From contig JARFIW010001346.1 in the NCBI GenBank assembly GCA_036346225.1, forward strand, positions 186,001-250,000: a stretch of 64,000 nucleotides of DNA. Reading direction: 5' to 3'. The DNA is from Platerodrilus igneus. Taxonomy: Eukaryota; Arthropoda; Insecta; Coleoptera; Lycidae. Of this stretch, positions 9,508-21,151 are shown piece by piece (positions within the stretch are counted from its first letter, which is position 1; the number at the start of each line of letters is the position of its first letter). Both the position numbers and the translations under genes were made by a program. The notes under the pieces were generated by a model that ran no database searches, was not told the DNA's origin, and was given only the letters and a program-made list of their open reading frames with translations.

Positions 9508-11466
9508 TGCTGTGATAAGGGGTTGTTTAAAGGTGTACTTTATAGTAAAGGTCGTTTAGAAATGAGAAATTACCATTGGCAGCAGAGAACTGCATTTATT
9601 TAGTGAAGAATTGAGAAATAAAGTAGTTTGTAAATAGTAAGCAGTCAACACCCTGTATAAATAGTTTTAAGCGACGCAAATAAACATAGGAAGACGCATA
9701 GTTAGCGTATAAACAAAGAAGACCTTTATTAGGTAAATAGTAAATATTTAATACCCTGTAGATAAAGTTTTAGTTAATTTGGGTAAAGCAAGTAATAATA
9801 TTTTTCAGTGGAAGCACGCGTATATTTATAAGTAAACGATAAAGTGCAAGCAGACACGCATTCAAAAGAGTTCCAAACGATTAGATTAATACGGAGATAG
9901 AAATAGAGCTTCAGGAAGCATAATATAAATGCGTGCAAATAGCTAACCATTTCTGATAAGAAAGGAGATTAAAAATTGCGTGAATAACATGTAAATATGA
10001 AAATTAAAAGTCGAATTGCATCAGTTGTTTATGGAAAAGCAATTAGATCTATCAAAACACCGCATGTTGATAACGAAGACAGCTGCATGCAGGTTACAAT
10101 TATTGGGAATCGTGTAGAATTACATCAGAAACTACTTTGAATGTAATTATTTGATTGGTTATAAATGGGCGACGAGTTGTAGACCATACCCACTGACGGA
10201 GTGGGAATTCAATAATATATTAGCAGGTGCAGTGATAATGAGGTCAGTTTGCAACTCAACAAAGGCCGAAGTGCGCCGCTATAAAATAAAGTGATACGTA
10301 ATAATTTTAAAAGTGAAAGATAAAATAAGTGCCAAGATGAAAACTATAATTGCCGATTAAACGGCTTCTATGTCGAGGGGGAAACAAACTACGCTTTCTA
10401 AGTCCGGGGCAAAATAGAGTAATACAATTTCTAAGTCTGGGAAAGAGTAATACAATTTCTAAGTCTGGGGGAAGAATAATACAATTTGAGTAAGGGAAGA
10501 AAATAAACTACGATTTCAAGTCAGAGGACAATGATAATAGGAATTCTATTCTAAGTTTGAGGAAATTGATTGATAAGAAGTAATAAGTCTGATATGAAAC
10601 GACAATAAATTGGGGTGCATAAGTTAATGGTAGTCCAGAGGGTGATGGCAATAATTTAAATGCAATGGTTCAAGCGTATATTTCGAATGTGCATGTAATA
10701 ATCCCACATTGGGGGAAGATAATTTTTATTCAAATGGAAGCGTCGATGTGAAGAAAATAGACCAGGTCAGATTTTTTAGTTATAAGACATTTTATTTTTC
10801 TATATATTTTTTATTTTGAATATTGAATTTGCTTAATATAATATGAATGTGAAAAAGTCAAGAAAAGAAGTTGCATACGTATAAAGTGAGTAATATGATA
10901 ACAGGTTTAGAACGTTCTACACTTCGTTGATAAGGATAATAGGTTTTTTGGTGACTTTGGGTTTTGAGTAAATAGTATATGATGTTTAATAAATGAAATT
11001 TACAACATTAACTAATTGAAAAGTGTATTACAAATAATTTACAAAAACTACATAATATATTAGTTTCATTATATAAAATCGAAATTAACTGAATTTCATA
11101 ATTCCAAATAAATGCTAGTCGAGGTCGTAAGATAAAGTTAATAAGAGAGTGATTTGATAATTTAAATAGTTCAAGGAGAAGCTACGAGTTGAATAGGAAA
11201 TTGATAACAAGTAAGGCGGTAACGTACCGAGTTTTGTTATTGGTTGACAAGGTTGGTTCAAGATAAAATCCAGTTAAGTTTCTGGAGGGAATTGATAGCA
11301 ATATTAATAAGACGTCCCAACGTCGGAGGAGATAATTACAATCTTGTTTATTCATAGCAATAAATAATATGGTCGCTCAAATGATGGAGCGCGTATAATA
11401 ATAGAGGGTCATAGCAAATAATATAACAGCCCAACGTAGGGGCACGATAATTCCAGTAGCATAGCA
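9508..11466 (+). repeat. Gypsy A 3' LTR
   Basis: Direct repeat of 4205-6162, about 98-99% identical by eye. Followed by the TA run. Confidence 0.88.
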
Positions 11467-11674
11467 ATATATATATATATATATAATTATGAACACCCTG
11501 TAGAAATGAAACAATTTTTAAAGTAATACAGCCTAAAATTTGTGTAAATTGCTTTTTTTTATAATTTCTACAATAAATAATCGATATATTAAACTTTGTC
11601 ACACTAATGTGTTGTCCTGTATATATGCTAAATTTTGGGTTTCTAAAAATCTAATATTTTGATTTGTTTTTCAG

Positions 11675-12195
11675 AATAGAGGTTTGTGAATTATATTTCG
11701 AGATAAATCACTCTTATAAAGAATCAACTGTTAGTGGAAACCGCATTGTGAATTTGCAATATGTATTAAGTTGGTCCATAGATCTGCAATACCAACATTC
11801 CCAAATTTGTACTGGTGAAAAACTATATCTAAGAGAGGAATGTAACAGAGGATTATGTCTAGTAAGCTGCCTTGTTTGCATGTACAATGTGTGATAAGAT
11901 ATACAAGCGTTACACTGAAGATATTTCGCAAAAATCAAAAATTAATTATGGATTTGTTTGGGGTACTCTGGCAACTGGCAGTACACATGGCCATTCTCAG
12001 GAACTGTTTTCAGTTATGGATATATCTCCCATGACACTCTACCAATTTAAAAAAATTGAAGCTGAATTAGACGCTGTAAGAAAATCTAATTGTTTAATAT
12101 CTTACTTGACAGTTTGTTTAGGTATGGAAGGACAATCTTATGAAAGATTTGGAAGAAAATGGAAAAGTAGAGTTAGAGTTGAGACAAAACCTTGA
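11675..12195 (+). pseudogene. Mutator/Kolobok-like transposase, core exon
   Basis: Follows acceptor tttttcag in phase with the exon ending at 4083. Diagnostic pieces: SGNRIVNLQYVL (usual GNRIVD-L), a Cys-containing segment CNRGLCLVSCLVC, then INYGFVWGTLATGSTHGH and MDISPMTLYQFKKIE, which match the pattern of insect Mutator-like transposase-domain proteins (VLGTLS-G-G--, MP-M----F-). A frame change near 11870-11890 splits it. The stop at 12193 truncates it before the acidic catalytic segment; only faint remains follow. Would cut and paste TTAA-flanked DNA. Confidence 0.55.
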
Positions 12196-12925
12196 TGTCG
12201 ATGCAAATGAAAATTCTGTCAAATCCTGTTAGCGATAGATAGATGGATGTTAGACGGACATATGACTTTAATTATTCATTGTGGTTGGCGACTTTTGTTA
12301 ATGAGAAAGTCGCTGGGTTACTTATTAGTGCTAAATACAGAGAAACTTCATTCACAAAGTAGGTTTGGTACAATTTTCTATCTGAACATAATTTTTTCAT
12401 GATATATTTCTAGATTGGGAAAATTGGTACTTGTGGAGTAGCGATCAGGTGGGGTGTCTATTGTACTTCAAAATTGGATCACGCCTATGAAAAAGAAGGT
12501 ATGGTCCCTTTACAAGGAGCAAACCAAAAATGATCAAACGTTGAAAGACGATAGGGAATATAATGAATCCACTTGGATACTACATCCTGTGAAACGATGT
12601 ATGTACGAGACAGATGCTGAATATTAATACAACCTGTAGAACATCATCAACAAAGATACCATACAGTTAGTGCAAATGTAAATTCCACACTATCTTTATT
12701 TAGTGAAAATTTTTTTAATTTACATTCGTACAGCATTGTAACCTCTAGTAATTTAAATTCCTGTAGCATGCTTGGTAATAAGTAACAGGTATATAGTAGT
12801 TATAGTTTACAAAGCATCTTTTTTGCTCCATTTTTATTTAGCTACGAGTGCTTTAATTTTTTGTATTTGTTTTGTTTAAATTAATTAAAGTAAATTAAAT
12901 AGTTCTATTAAGCTAGTACAGTTTT
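12196..12925. other. decayed transposase 3' part and spacer
   Basis: Scattered fragments could continue the transposase in shifted frames up to about 12660; too decayed to delimit. The rest is AT-rich. Confidence 0.3.
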
Positions 12926-12930
12926 TTATA

Positions 12931-13657
12931 AATGAAAATTGCTCATTTAAATGTGCATTCTTTGTTGTCTAGTTTCAATGATTTCATCAATTTAATAGAT
13001 GAAAACCGTCATTATCTAACTATTGTGATTTTATATATGGTCCAAACCTTGATAGCACTTCTATGACACAAATACAAAGGATTCAAAATACTTGTTGTCG
13101 TTTAGTTTTTGGACTAAAAAAATTTGATCATGTATCGCATAAGATATAAGAGTTGCACTGGTTAAATATGGATAATTGCAGGAAACATCATTTGTTATGT
13201 TTTGTTCATAAAATAATTATAAATGACTTCAGAGGATATTGCTAATAATTAATGACACGCTCCAAAGTGCATTGCATCAATATTAGACACACTAAAAATT
13301 TAACAATTCTCAAGCAACTGACTGCTGTTTCAGACAAGATTCATCTATAATGCTGTTTCCACTTATAATGCAATTCCAGATGGATATAAAAATCTTTTTT
13401 ATTTTTACTGCATTCAAGGTTCAAATCAGGGCGCATATTTTGGATAAGTAGTAACATAGCCTAATTGTATATTTTTCAATTATTGTGTAATTATTTATTT
13501 GCTTCACTAATTTTCCATGTAGAGATATGTAGTGGTATATGCAGGTTAAGTGTAAGAGTAGTCTATGACTAAACTTTGCCTGTATGGACCTACAAATATG
13601 CCTTATATACTAATATTTAATGTAATATTAACAACAATAAAGTCAATTTCAATTCGA
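12931..13657 (+). mobile_element. internally deleted LINE (CR1/Jockey-like)
   Basis: Starts with ATG 12931 and MKIAHLNVHSLLSSFNDF, the typical endonuclease beginning of CR1/Jockey-type LINEs. After about 30 codons it jumps to the C-terminal tail of the reverse-transcriptase protein (SMTQIQRIQNTCCRLVFGLK, then LHWLNMDNCRKHHLL). A 3' UTR follows with an AATAAAG signal near 13640. The whole centre is missing, leaving about 0.7 kb. Such ends-only copies are usually moved by the full-length partner. The right border lies near the CAATTTCAATTC end. Confidence 0.55.
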
Positions 13658-15483
13658 AAGCTGTTTGTATGTTTATTACTAAACGTTTATCTATTGACCT
13701 TAAAATGTGGGGTTTAAAAAATATTATTTACAAATGCCTGTTATTCCTTTCTTTTCACTAATAGTTTTATATCATTTACATTGCTACGTATTGTGTAAAA
13801 CTGTGTTCCTTTTAAGTTTTTGGTTGGTAATGACTTACTGTTCAAAAATACCTGTATACACATTATTGTAAATGTTACAACAATTGAACCGATTTTTATT
13901 TTCTTAGTTATTCATTAAAAATAAAACATTTGAATAATTTTGTTTTAATAAAGCACACTTTACAGGTAACAACTCAAAAGTTTTTTTTGTATTGGAAATA
14001 CCTTTTTTGATATTAGCATTTGATGAAAAATATTAAACCGAAGACCCCAAATATTCTATTAGTTTGAAATATTTATTGAAGTAAACGTTTAGTCGTTTTT
14101 GACTGAGTTAATTTAATGTAACAAAATAGCTATTTTTTAACAGAATAAACCAAAAAGTAATTCTTTTATGGTTTATTTCTAATGCCTAAAGTTAGGTCTA
14201 GTTTCGTAAATTGTTTAATCCTAAATAAACTTTTCCATTTTTATTTTTAATTTAGCCTAAAATATATTTTGAAATTAGTGGGAGTTTTGAAGTTTATTGT
14301 TTATTATAATCATTTTTTGCCGGCAGCACAATTTGAGAAAATGTCATTATCACATCTATTTGACGTTACATGTGAACTTTGTATGACCAAAAAATGACGG
14401 AAATCTGCTACGTGGGAGTAAAGAATGGGAACACTAATAAGTTGCCTATATATTTAAAGCTGATTTTGACACTTTTCAAATTGAAAATATAATTACCATT
14501 GCAGACCCCTGGTGAAAATACACAAGACAATGAACGTCCCCAAAGTGAAGTGTAAAATGATGTAGGAAAATTATCGTTTTTTGAGAACGTCCTCCCCCAA
14601 ATCGTTCAAATTTGTAAATCATTTTGCTCAGTACCAAACTCGCAACCTAATTTGTAACAAAATGTATCCTATTGCCCTGCGATGGTTCCACTAAGATATT
14701 TTAATAAACATTACTCTTGCTAACATGATGCAATATTTTGCTTATATTAAATATTGTAGAGTATCTAGTTACGTTTTGGGATACGGCACACTATCCTTTT
14801 TTAAAAACTATTATAACATAGTATAAGCTTCACAAAGTAACACTGCTGTAATAATTTACTTATCGCTTGTAAACATAAACATGGAAGTTTACAAACAACC
14901 GTGGATGTTGAGGTTATGTCATTTTTGGCTTCATATATATTCGCAATTAATCTAATCATTCTTATATTACACTTATCAAAAGGTAATTCACCATATATTA
15001 TTAGTTTACTTCATTTCAATGCGACAAAAACAAAGTCCAAAATAATTCAATTTGAAATATTCTGGTTTTAAACCTTATTCTACACATCATTAACAGTGCC
15101 ATCTTCGGAGAAAGTCGTGAACAATTTCTATTAAAATGGCGTACAATTACTGTAATAATTCAATAAAATCCATTCAGTACAGTACGACTATCATGATCAA
15201 TATTTTTGAAATTTTTTTTAACAGAACGATTATATATGTATTCTGTTGTCCAACGAAAGCTTTTTTTTATATACAAATTGATTCTGTTAGATGTAGTAAC
15301 TAAAATAAAGTAAGTGAATTTTAACATTACATTTAACAGCTATTTCTTGCTTATTACTCTACTTTAGAAAAAAAAGCAAACCTTGGTTAGAAAGTACAAA
15401 GTTTTGTGAGTCTAATGGTGAAGTTACATTTTGCATATTTTCAATCCAACAAAAGTTATTTACCAAACAGGATAACCTGTTTT
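13658..15483. other. 3' region of the TTAA transposon, nothing recognised
   Basis: AT-rich sequence with no supported open frame, RNA or tandem repeat. Confidence 0.4.
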
Positions 15484-15511
15484 TGATGGATTTTAGGCAG
15501 CCAACCATACA

Positions 15512-15528
15512 TCCGATCGCGCCCTTAA
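15512..15528 (-). repeat. right end of TTAA transposon
   Basis: tccgATCGCGCCC followed by TTAA; inverted copy of the left end. Confidence 0.75.
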
Positions 15529-16097
15529 TACTCAGGGGACCGAGAAGCGTAATTCAGACACTCAACGTCGTGTTAAATTGCCACAAATAAATTTGCAAAA
15601 CTTTCGTGATTTTTATAGTGAATGGATAAGTCTCTATGAGAATTTTAATTCATTAGTCAAAAATAATGCAGAATTGAGGAACGTGGAGAAACTGGCACAA
15701 ATTGGCAGATGTTAAAGAGAAGGTACAAAAACGATAGGTTTATCATTCATACGCATGTAAAGAGTACTATTGATCTTAGTGCCATAAAATTCGAATCTCA
15801 GGCACACTAGCGAAAATTGCTTAACAACTTTAAAAAAATGTAAGGGCATTAGCTTCGTTACGACGAACGACGAAACTGTGGAGCAAACTTTTAATTTACA
15901 CATTGTCTTCCAAATTAAATCTAATATCAAAACGTCAGTTCGAAGAAGCCTTTAACAAAGATAAACTTTCTACCATTTTACAGTTAACTGAATTAATTCT
16001 CAAAGGTGTATATTATTGGAGACAACAGAAACCCAATTTCGATTAGGTGGTATCAGGAACAATTAGTATAGAGAATAATTCAAACACACCTTCGTGT
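15529..16097 (+). pseudogene. gag: BEL/Pao gag, middle part
   Basis: Resumes the gag frame left at 1665. RRVKLPQINLQNFRDFYSEW is the classic BEL/Pao Gag motif (LPK-L--F-G----W--F). Further on, in shifted frames, are a NVRALASLRRTTKLWSKLL segment and LISKRQFEEAF, matching the conserved region before the zinc knuckles. Stops and shifts (first TAA after AQIGRC at 15714) make it a pseudogene. It ends at an 8-bp repeat AGTCTAAT (16098-16105) where an insert begins. Confidence 0.65.
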
Positions 16098-16876
16098 AGT
16101 CTAATAAAATCAAATTAAATGCTTCGTATAAAATCTTTTTAAAGAAATGCATATCCCTAAGCAATAAGTTTAGTCGCGAAGAACTCAAATGCTAAAATTA
16201 TTTTCTTAGTATGTAGAAATGCGACAGCCAGACTGGGAGATTTACCGTTAGTTTACTATTCAGAACAATCTTCTAGTTGGCGATTCTGAACACACTGTTA
16301 TGTGTTGAATCGATGTTAACTACCTAAATCAATTTTAAAGGAGATAAAATAACAACAGTTAAAAAGCGCATGGCTAGCTTATAGTTATGCGGAGTGTGTT
16401 CTATGAACGCAAACAAATTTAGGAGTATACAATTTCAACACTTTTACTACTTACTCTTACACCTACTTTAAAAGATTGCTGAACTCCTTGTTTATATAAA
16501 ACTTTTGAGCGTCAACCCATTTGGATAGTTCAAAATAATGCCTGCTTAGGGGATGAGTGTCCCGAGGGACGATTTTAACAGTTTCCACTAGAGTTAGAGG
16601 CAAAATTCTTGTGACCGCTTATTTTGTTCTCACACTTTTACATTGGATACCGATAGAGGCGACATTTGTTTATATTCGGGACACATTTTGTATGTCTATA
16701 ATTTATAAGTATATGAATATTGGAGGTAATCTACCATGGTTACGGATTTTTTAAATTCGTGTGATTGTTTTATTTTTTTTTGTAACTTTACCTTCATCGT
16801 TATATTTCCTTATTTGTCATAAATAACACCGTCTGCATGCAACCATTTCACTTTTTTTAAGAACACGAAGTCTAAT
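16098..16876. mobile_element. 763-bp insert in BEL gag, flanked by 8-bp repeats
   Basis: AGTCTAAT occurs at 16098-16105 and 16869-16876. Gag similarity stops at the first copy and resumes with the zinc-knuckle region after the second. No terminal inverted repeats and no coding potential were seen in between; the short open frame at 16557-16754 has no family features. An 8-bp duplication would fit a hAT-type deletion derivative, but without inverted ends this remains open. Confidence 0.35.
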
Positions 16877-17641
16877 GTTAATAAATGTCCGTTTTGCAAC
16901 CAAGACCACAATTTTTATCGCTGTAATGATTTCGTTAAACTTTCTTCACAAGATCGCTACAACTTTGCAAAATACCAATATCTTTGCATTAATTGCCTTA
17001 GCAATTCTCACATTTTAAATAAATACAAGTCTACTTTTTCATGCCGCCAATGCAATCAACGTCATCATCCCTTATTGCCTTCTCATCGAATTTCGTCTAA
17101 ACCCGTTTTCGCTGCTAGTAACCAGGCTCGCATGAGCCCGGACCCTGCCGCTTTTAAGATTTCACCTCCTAGTAGTCTCGCTATTCAAGACCGCTACAAG
17201 CCATCCGCTCCTTTTGCCTCTGAGGAATCATCGGCTTCATTTAGCTGTAGTTGTCCGTCAACTTTGAATGTCGTTTTATTTAATTCCTTAGGTAAAACTT
17301 CCGTCGTTTTACGACCCACCGTTCAAGTGGAAATTACTGATTGCTCTGGTTCTTTCCAAAAATTTCGCGGTTTACTCGATTCCGGCAGCATGACTTCTTT
17401 TATTTCGCAAAATAGTCTGAAACGTTTAGGTTTTTGTACTACTCCACATTCCTTTACCCTTAGTGGTTTAGGCTCTTTGCGCTCTGCAACTCTGCATGGC
17501 GCTGTCGCCGTTTCGCTCAAACCAATAGGTGTCTCTTCACCGATTATTAATTTTCGAGCTGTAGTGCTTTCCAAAATTTGTGAAAATTTACTTCTAATAT
17601 ATTTTGTTGGAACATTTGTCATCTGGCTAACCTTAAGCTAG
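16877..17641 (+). pseudogene. gag-pol: BEL/Pao Gag zinc knuckles and Pol protease
   Basis: KCPFCNQDHNFYRCNDF and LCINCLSNSHILNKY, then CRQCNQRHH, are the CCHC-like knuckles of BEL/Pao Gag. Then comes a Ser/Pro-rich linker, and an aspartic protease with LLDSGSMTSFISQNSLKRLG (DSG, coding near 17380). The flap and C-terminal strands follow up to CENL. A frameshift near 17590 breaks the frame before VLGANIF-like sequence. The protease processes the polyprotein. The first ATG in the long frame (17075) lies inside the gene and is not the true start. Confidence 0.75.
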
Positions 17642-18963
17642 CTGATACGCTCTTTGCTCAATCTGGGCCCATTGATTTCTTATTTGGCGCGAATATTTTC
17701 CCGCAAATGTTATTAGACGGCCGCATCCAGGGTGCTAGCGATCAACCTGTTGATATTAATACCATTTTTGGATATGTTTTAATGGGAAGCATTCCTTCCT
17801 CGCTCGTTTCTGAAGTAACTAGCTTGTTTTGTGTGACAGATTCTACTTCCCCATTGGACGATATTGTCGCTAAATTCTGGGAAGTCAAAGCTGTCCCCGC
17901 CGCTCAATCTTTTACGTCTGAATAAACTCTTGTTGATAAACATTTTGTTGATGCGTTCCGCCGCAATGCACAAGGTCGATATGTCATCTCACTTCCGTTT
18001 AGAGATCAAGAACCATTTTTTCCAGGTAGTCGTGATCTTGCCTTACAACAATTTGTTTCTTTAGAAAATCGTCTACCTAAGCAACCTCGTGTTTACGAAC
18101 AGTACGTTTCGTTCATGCGTGAATATCTGGATTCTCAACATATGCAATCTGTTGTTAGTGGGTCCCATTCGGACTTTTCTTATTACATCCCGCATCATTG
18201 CGTTGTGAAACCCGAAAACATTAGTACGAAATTACGAGTTGTTTTCAATGCTTCCGCTAAAACTCTGTCCCAATTATCCTTAAACGATCACTTGTTTGTT
18301 GGGCCCAAACTTTAACTAGATATTATTGCAATTTTGTTACAATTTCGCCTTCATCCTTATCTTACTACTATAGATATTCGTCAAATGTATAGACAAATCC
18401 TTGTTAATCCCACTCATTGTGATTATCAAAGAATTGTTTGGCGTTTTTCTTTTAAGAAGCTTATTCAGGACCTTCAATTGAATACAGTTACCTATGGGGC
18501 AAATTGCGCTCCTGTTCTTGCGATACGCACGCTTCTGCAGTTGGCCGAGGACAAAGAGAACTCCTTTCCTTTGGCCGCTTTTGCTTTTTGCAATGGTGGA
18601 GACTATTGAGTCAACCCGTGCTTTACGAAATCAATTAATTGCTCTTCTAATACTGGGTGGTTTTGAATTTTATAAGTGGTCTAGTAATCAAGCTGAATTA
18701 CTCAAAGATCTTTCCGCCTCGCAACAATTCGCACAACCTCGCTCCTTTGAGGATCCTGACACTCAACCTGTGAAAGTTCTAGGTCTTCAATGAAACCCCA
18801 CTTCAGATACTTTTTGTTTTCTAGTTCAACCACAATCGATAGCATGTACCAAACGCAACTTACTTTCCACCTTAGCCCGTATTTTCGACTCTATGGGAAT
18901 TTTATCCTTTCTAACTTTCTTAGTAAAGCATTTAGTTCAGCGTTTGTCTATTCCTGCGGAGAC
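17642..18963 (+). pseudogene. pol: BEL/Pao reverse transcriptase
   Basis: In pieces: LFGANIFPQMLLDGRI, then FWEVKAVP, QPRVYEQYVSFMREYLD, YYIPHHCVVKPE, then KLRVVFNASAKT (template motif), YLTTIDIRQMYRQILVNP (first catalytic Asp), DYQRIVWRFS, VTYGANCAPVLAIRTL, and a decayed YVDD region around 18600. It then continues into KVLGLQ and the linker towards RNase H (LARIFDSMGILS). Several stops (17923, 18313, 18608, 18791) and shifts. It is interrupted at 18964 by an insert. Confidence 0.75.
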
Positions 18964-20112
18964 ATGAGATGTTCCGCGTACTTTCTAAGACTAAACCCGT
19001 CTTCGTATAAACTAGGGCACCACTGCGTCAATAAAGCTAACACAAAAATTCATCCTAAGGATAGACGCAGATAAACCTTAAGGGAACAATGTCTACCTGA
19101 ATTTAAAAATGAAGTAACATAATTTCTTTACTTATTTTTATCTCAATCAAAACGGAGAGGTTGCTTATTTCGTTTATTGAGCTGCTGGAAGTAAAACGAT
19201 TGTGAGTTTTGACTAGTATCTGATAAAATTTGTTTCTTTTCATCTATGTACAAAAAAATTAAAAAAGTTACAGTGTAAATACTATGGCATAAAAGTGAAT
19301 GCTGATGAAAAATGTTAAGTAGACAAAATCACTGTTATTAACAGGTTAGACCTGTCAAAAAAATTATTCAAAATCTTACTACATTCTCTATATGCTGTAA
19401 TCAAAGATCTTGGATATAGCTCACAAAAATTTTCGTTATTTTATACTTTAGTCTTTCTAAGGTTTTTACTGAATTATTTCTGCCATGAATTATCTCAATA
19501 CAAAGGCTGCTTAATAACATAAGCGTCATCTGTTTCAAACAAACATGGAGAACTTGACTTTATCACAACACATACGATTCTGAGGTGTTGTTCTTAACAA
19601 ATATTTAACAAAAGAATGTGACCACATAAAAAAATTGCCAATTTATCTAAACTACATCAAATAAAAATACGATTTGTTTCAACAAGATATCATTTAAACT
19701 TGTCAACCAAAAATTCTTAATTTCGTAAATCCTAACTAATTAATTTCAGTTTAGCTAACTCAACTTTTCAAACAAAACGTTCATCACTTACGTGTTGATT
19801 CTTCTGGATCACAAAGAAAAGGAATTGTACTGACCAAACCTTCACGGCATTAAGTAATAACAATAAAATACAGAACACCTGTTAACAAAGCATCTAGAAG
19901 TCCGCCATCATTTCCTTGGATTCACGAAAGCTTGTTTAGCAAAACTAAGATTTACATATTAAGTTACGATGATTGGTATTAAAATGAGAATCTGTGTTAT
20001 TTTTCTAATCCATAATTTATATATCTAAAGCTGTTTGCTAAAAACTAAAACTTTTTTTAGTAATAACTAAAACGCCATATTTTAAATAACAAACCGTTTT
20101 ATAAATGGGATG
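18964..20112. mobile_element. 1.13-kb insert in BEL pol with 8-bp near-repeats
   Basis: ATGAGATG (18964-18971) and ATGGGATG (20105-20112) flank sequence with no BEL similarity. Across the junction the pol reading frame is continuous (PAET...DDTFPPDIL). There is no obvious terminal inverted repeat and no open frame with family features. The length of the duplication suits a hAT-type element; the class is unproven. Confidence 0.45.
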
Positions 20113-21151
20113 ATACCTTTCCCCCCGATATACTACGTTTGTGGGCGAGATACCTTCATGAATTGCCATTTCTTTCCGACTTTGATTTGCCAGCTAGATA
20201 ATTCCGCCACATTTTTCTACGTGCGAAATTCATTGTTTTACTGACGCTTTCGAACGCGCCTATTGCGCGGTGGTTTATTTTCGCTTAGTTTGTGCAAAAT
20301 CTAAAGTTGCTGCTCGTACCCTTTCTTTGTCCAGACTCGAACTTTGAACCGCCACCTTGACATCAAAACTATTAAACTTTATTCTTAAAACCTTTGATTC
20401 CCACCTTACGTTTGATAAAAATTTTTGTTGGTCTGATTCCATGGTGGTTCTTTCTTGGATTCGGTCCATACCACAGCCCTGGAAGACCTTTGCTGCCAAT
20501 CGAGTCTCCTATATTTAAGAAAACACTTTTCGCGCTTCTTGGCATCATATTCCCTCCAATGAAAATCCTACCAATGTCGGGTCACGTGGTATACTACTTA
20601 GCGACTTATGGCAGTGTTATTTATGGTGGGCGGCACCCCTGCCTTGTACCGTTTGTTCGAAAAATACAGTCCACATATACCACATTTTAATTCTCCTAAA
20701 GTTTTCATCGAAGAACGTTCTATTGTTCTGACCGCCATCGCGTCCTTTTCTTAGATTGAAATAGTTTTAGAAAATAATTCTTTTTTTTACTTCGTTATTC
20801 GCATTGTCGCTTGGATTCTGCGTTTTGCCCGTAACCTACAACATCCGTTGTCAAAATACACCGGACCTTTGTCCTCCTTCGAGCTACATAATGCTTTGAT
20901 CCCTTTGATTAAGTACACTCAACAAACTCATTTTTCAATTGAACTGGACGTTCTTCAGTCTGGATCAGTTCTAAAAAAGAATTTTCGCAAATTGTTCCCC
21001 TTTATTAGAGAAGGAATCGTACGAGTTGGTGATCGGCTGTCTCACGCATCCTTATCCTCTGAAAGGAAATTTCCCGTCCTTTTGTCTAGTAAAAGTCGCT
21101 TTACGGATTTGTATATCAGTTTTGTCCATTTGAAATACTTTCACGTGGGTG
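20105..21151 (+). pseudogene. pol: BEL/Pao RNase H region and integrase N-terminus
   Basis: DDTFPPDILRLWARYL starts the domain that follows RT in BEL Pol. Shifted frames give an RNase H with SKVAARTLSLSRLEL and the KNFCWSDSMVVLSWI motif (catalytic Asp), and the tail ENPTNVGSRG. The end is the integrase linker IREGIVRVGDRLSHASL and FVHLKYFHVG, cut there by the LINE. Multiple frame changes. Confidence 0.7.

Larger units (their letters stand above)
4205..11466 (+). mobile_element. Gypsy A: Ty3/Gypsy-like LTR retrotransposon, non-autonomous
   Basis: Two 1.96-kb direct repeats (4205-6162, 9508-11466) starting TGCTGTG and ending TAGCA enclose about 3.3 kb. That interior holds a primer-binding-like site, gag, protease, a defective reverse transcriptase and a polypurine tract. 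RNase H and integrase are absent and the RT catalytic residues are changed. I counted roughly 25 differences between LTRs by eye (about 1.3%), so the insertion is fairly recent although the element cannot code for its own transposition. ATAT flanks both ends within a TA repeat. Confidence 0.85.
1670..15524 (+). mobile_element. TTAA-flanked DNA transposon, Kolobok/Mutator-like, 13.9 kb with nested insertions
   Basis: Termini are GGGCGCGAT... and ...ATCGCGCCC, each flanked by TTAA (1666-1669 and 15525-15528). TTAA target duplications are known for the Kolobok and piggyBac superfamilies. Joining the flanks at one TTAA puts the two halves of a BEL/Pao gag back in the same reading frame, which confirms the borders. 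Inside are spliced exons resembling insect Mutator-like transposase-domain proteins (2967-4083, 11675-12195), which favours Kolobok-type over piggyBac. Gypsy A (7.26 kb) and a deleted LINE account for part of the length; without Gypsy A it is about 6.6 kb. The transposase is decayed. Confidence 0.72.

Noticed and set aside
1670..15524. piggyBac classification for the TTAA element
   Set aside because: The coding exons look Mutator/Kolobok-like and no piggyBac DDE_Tnp_1_7 motifs were seen; kept only as an alternative.
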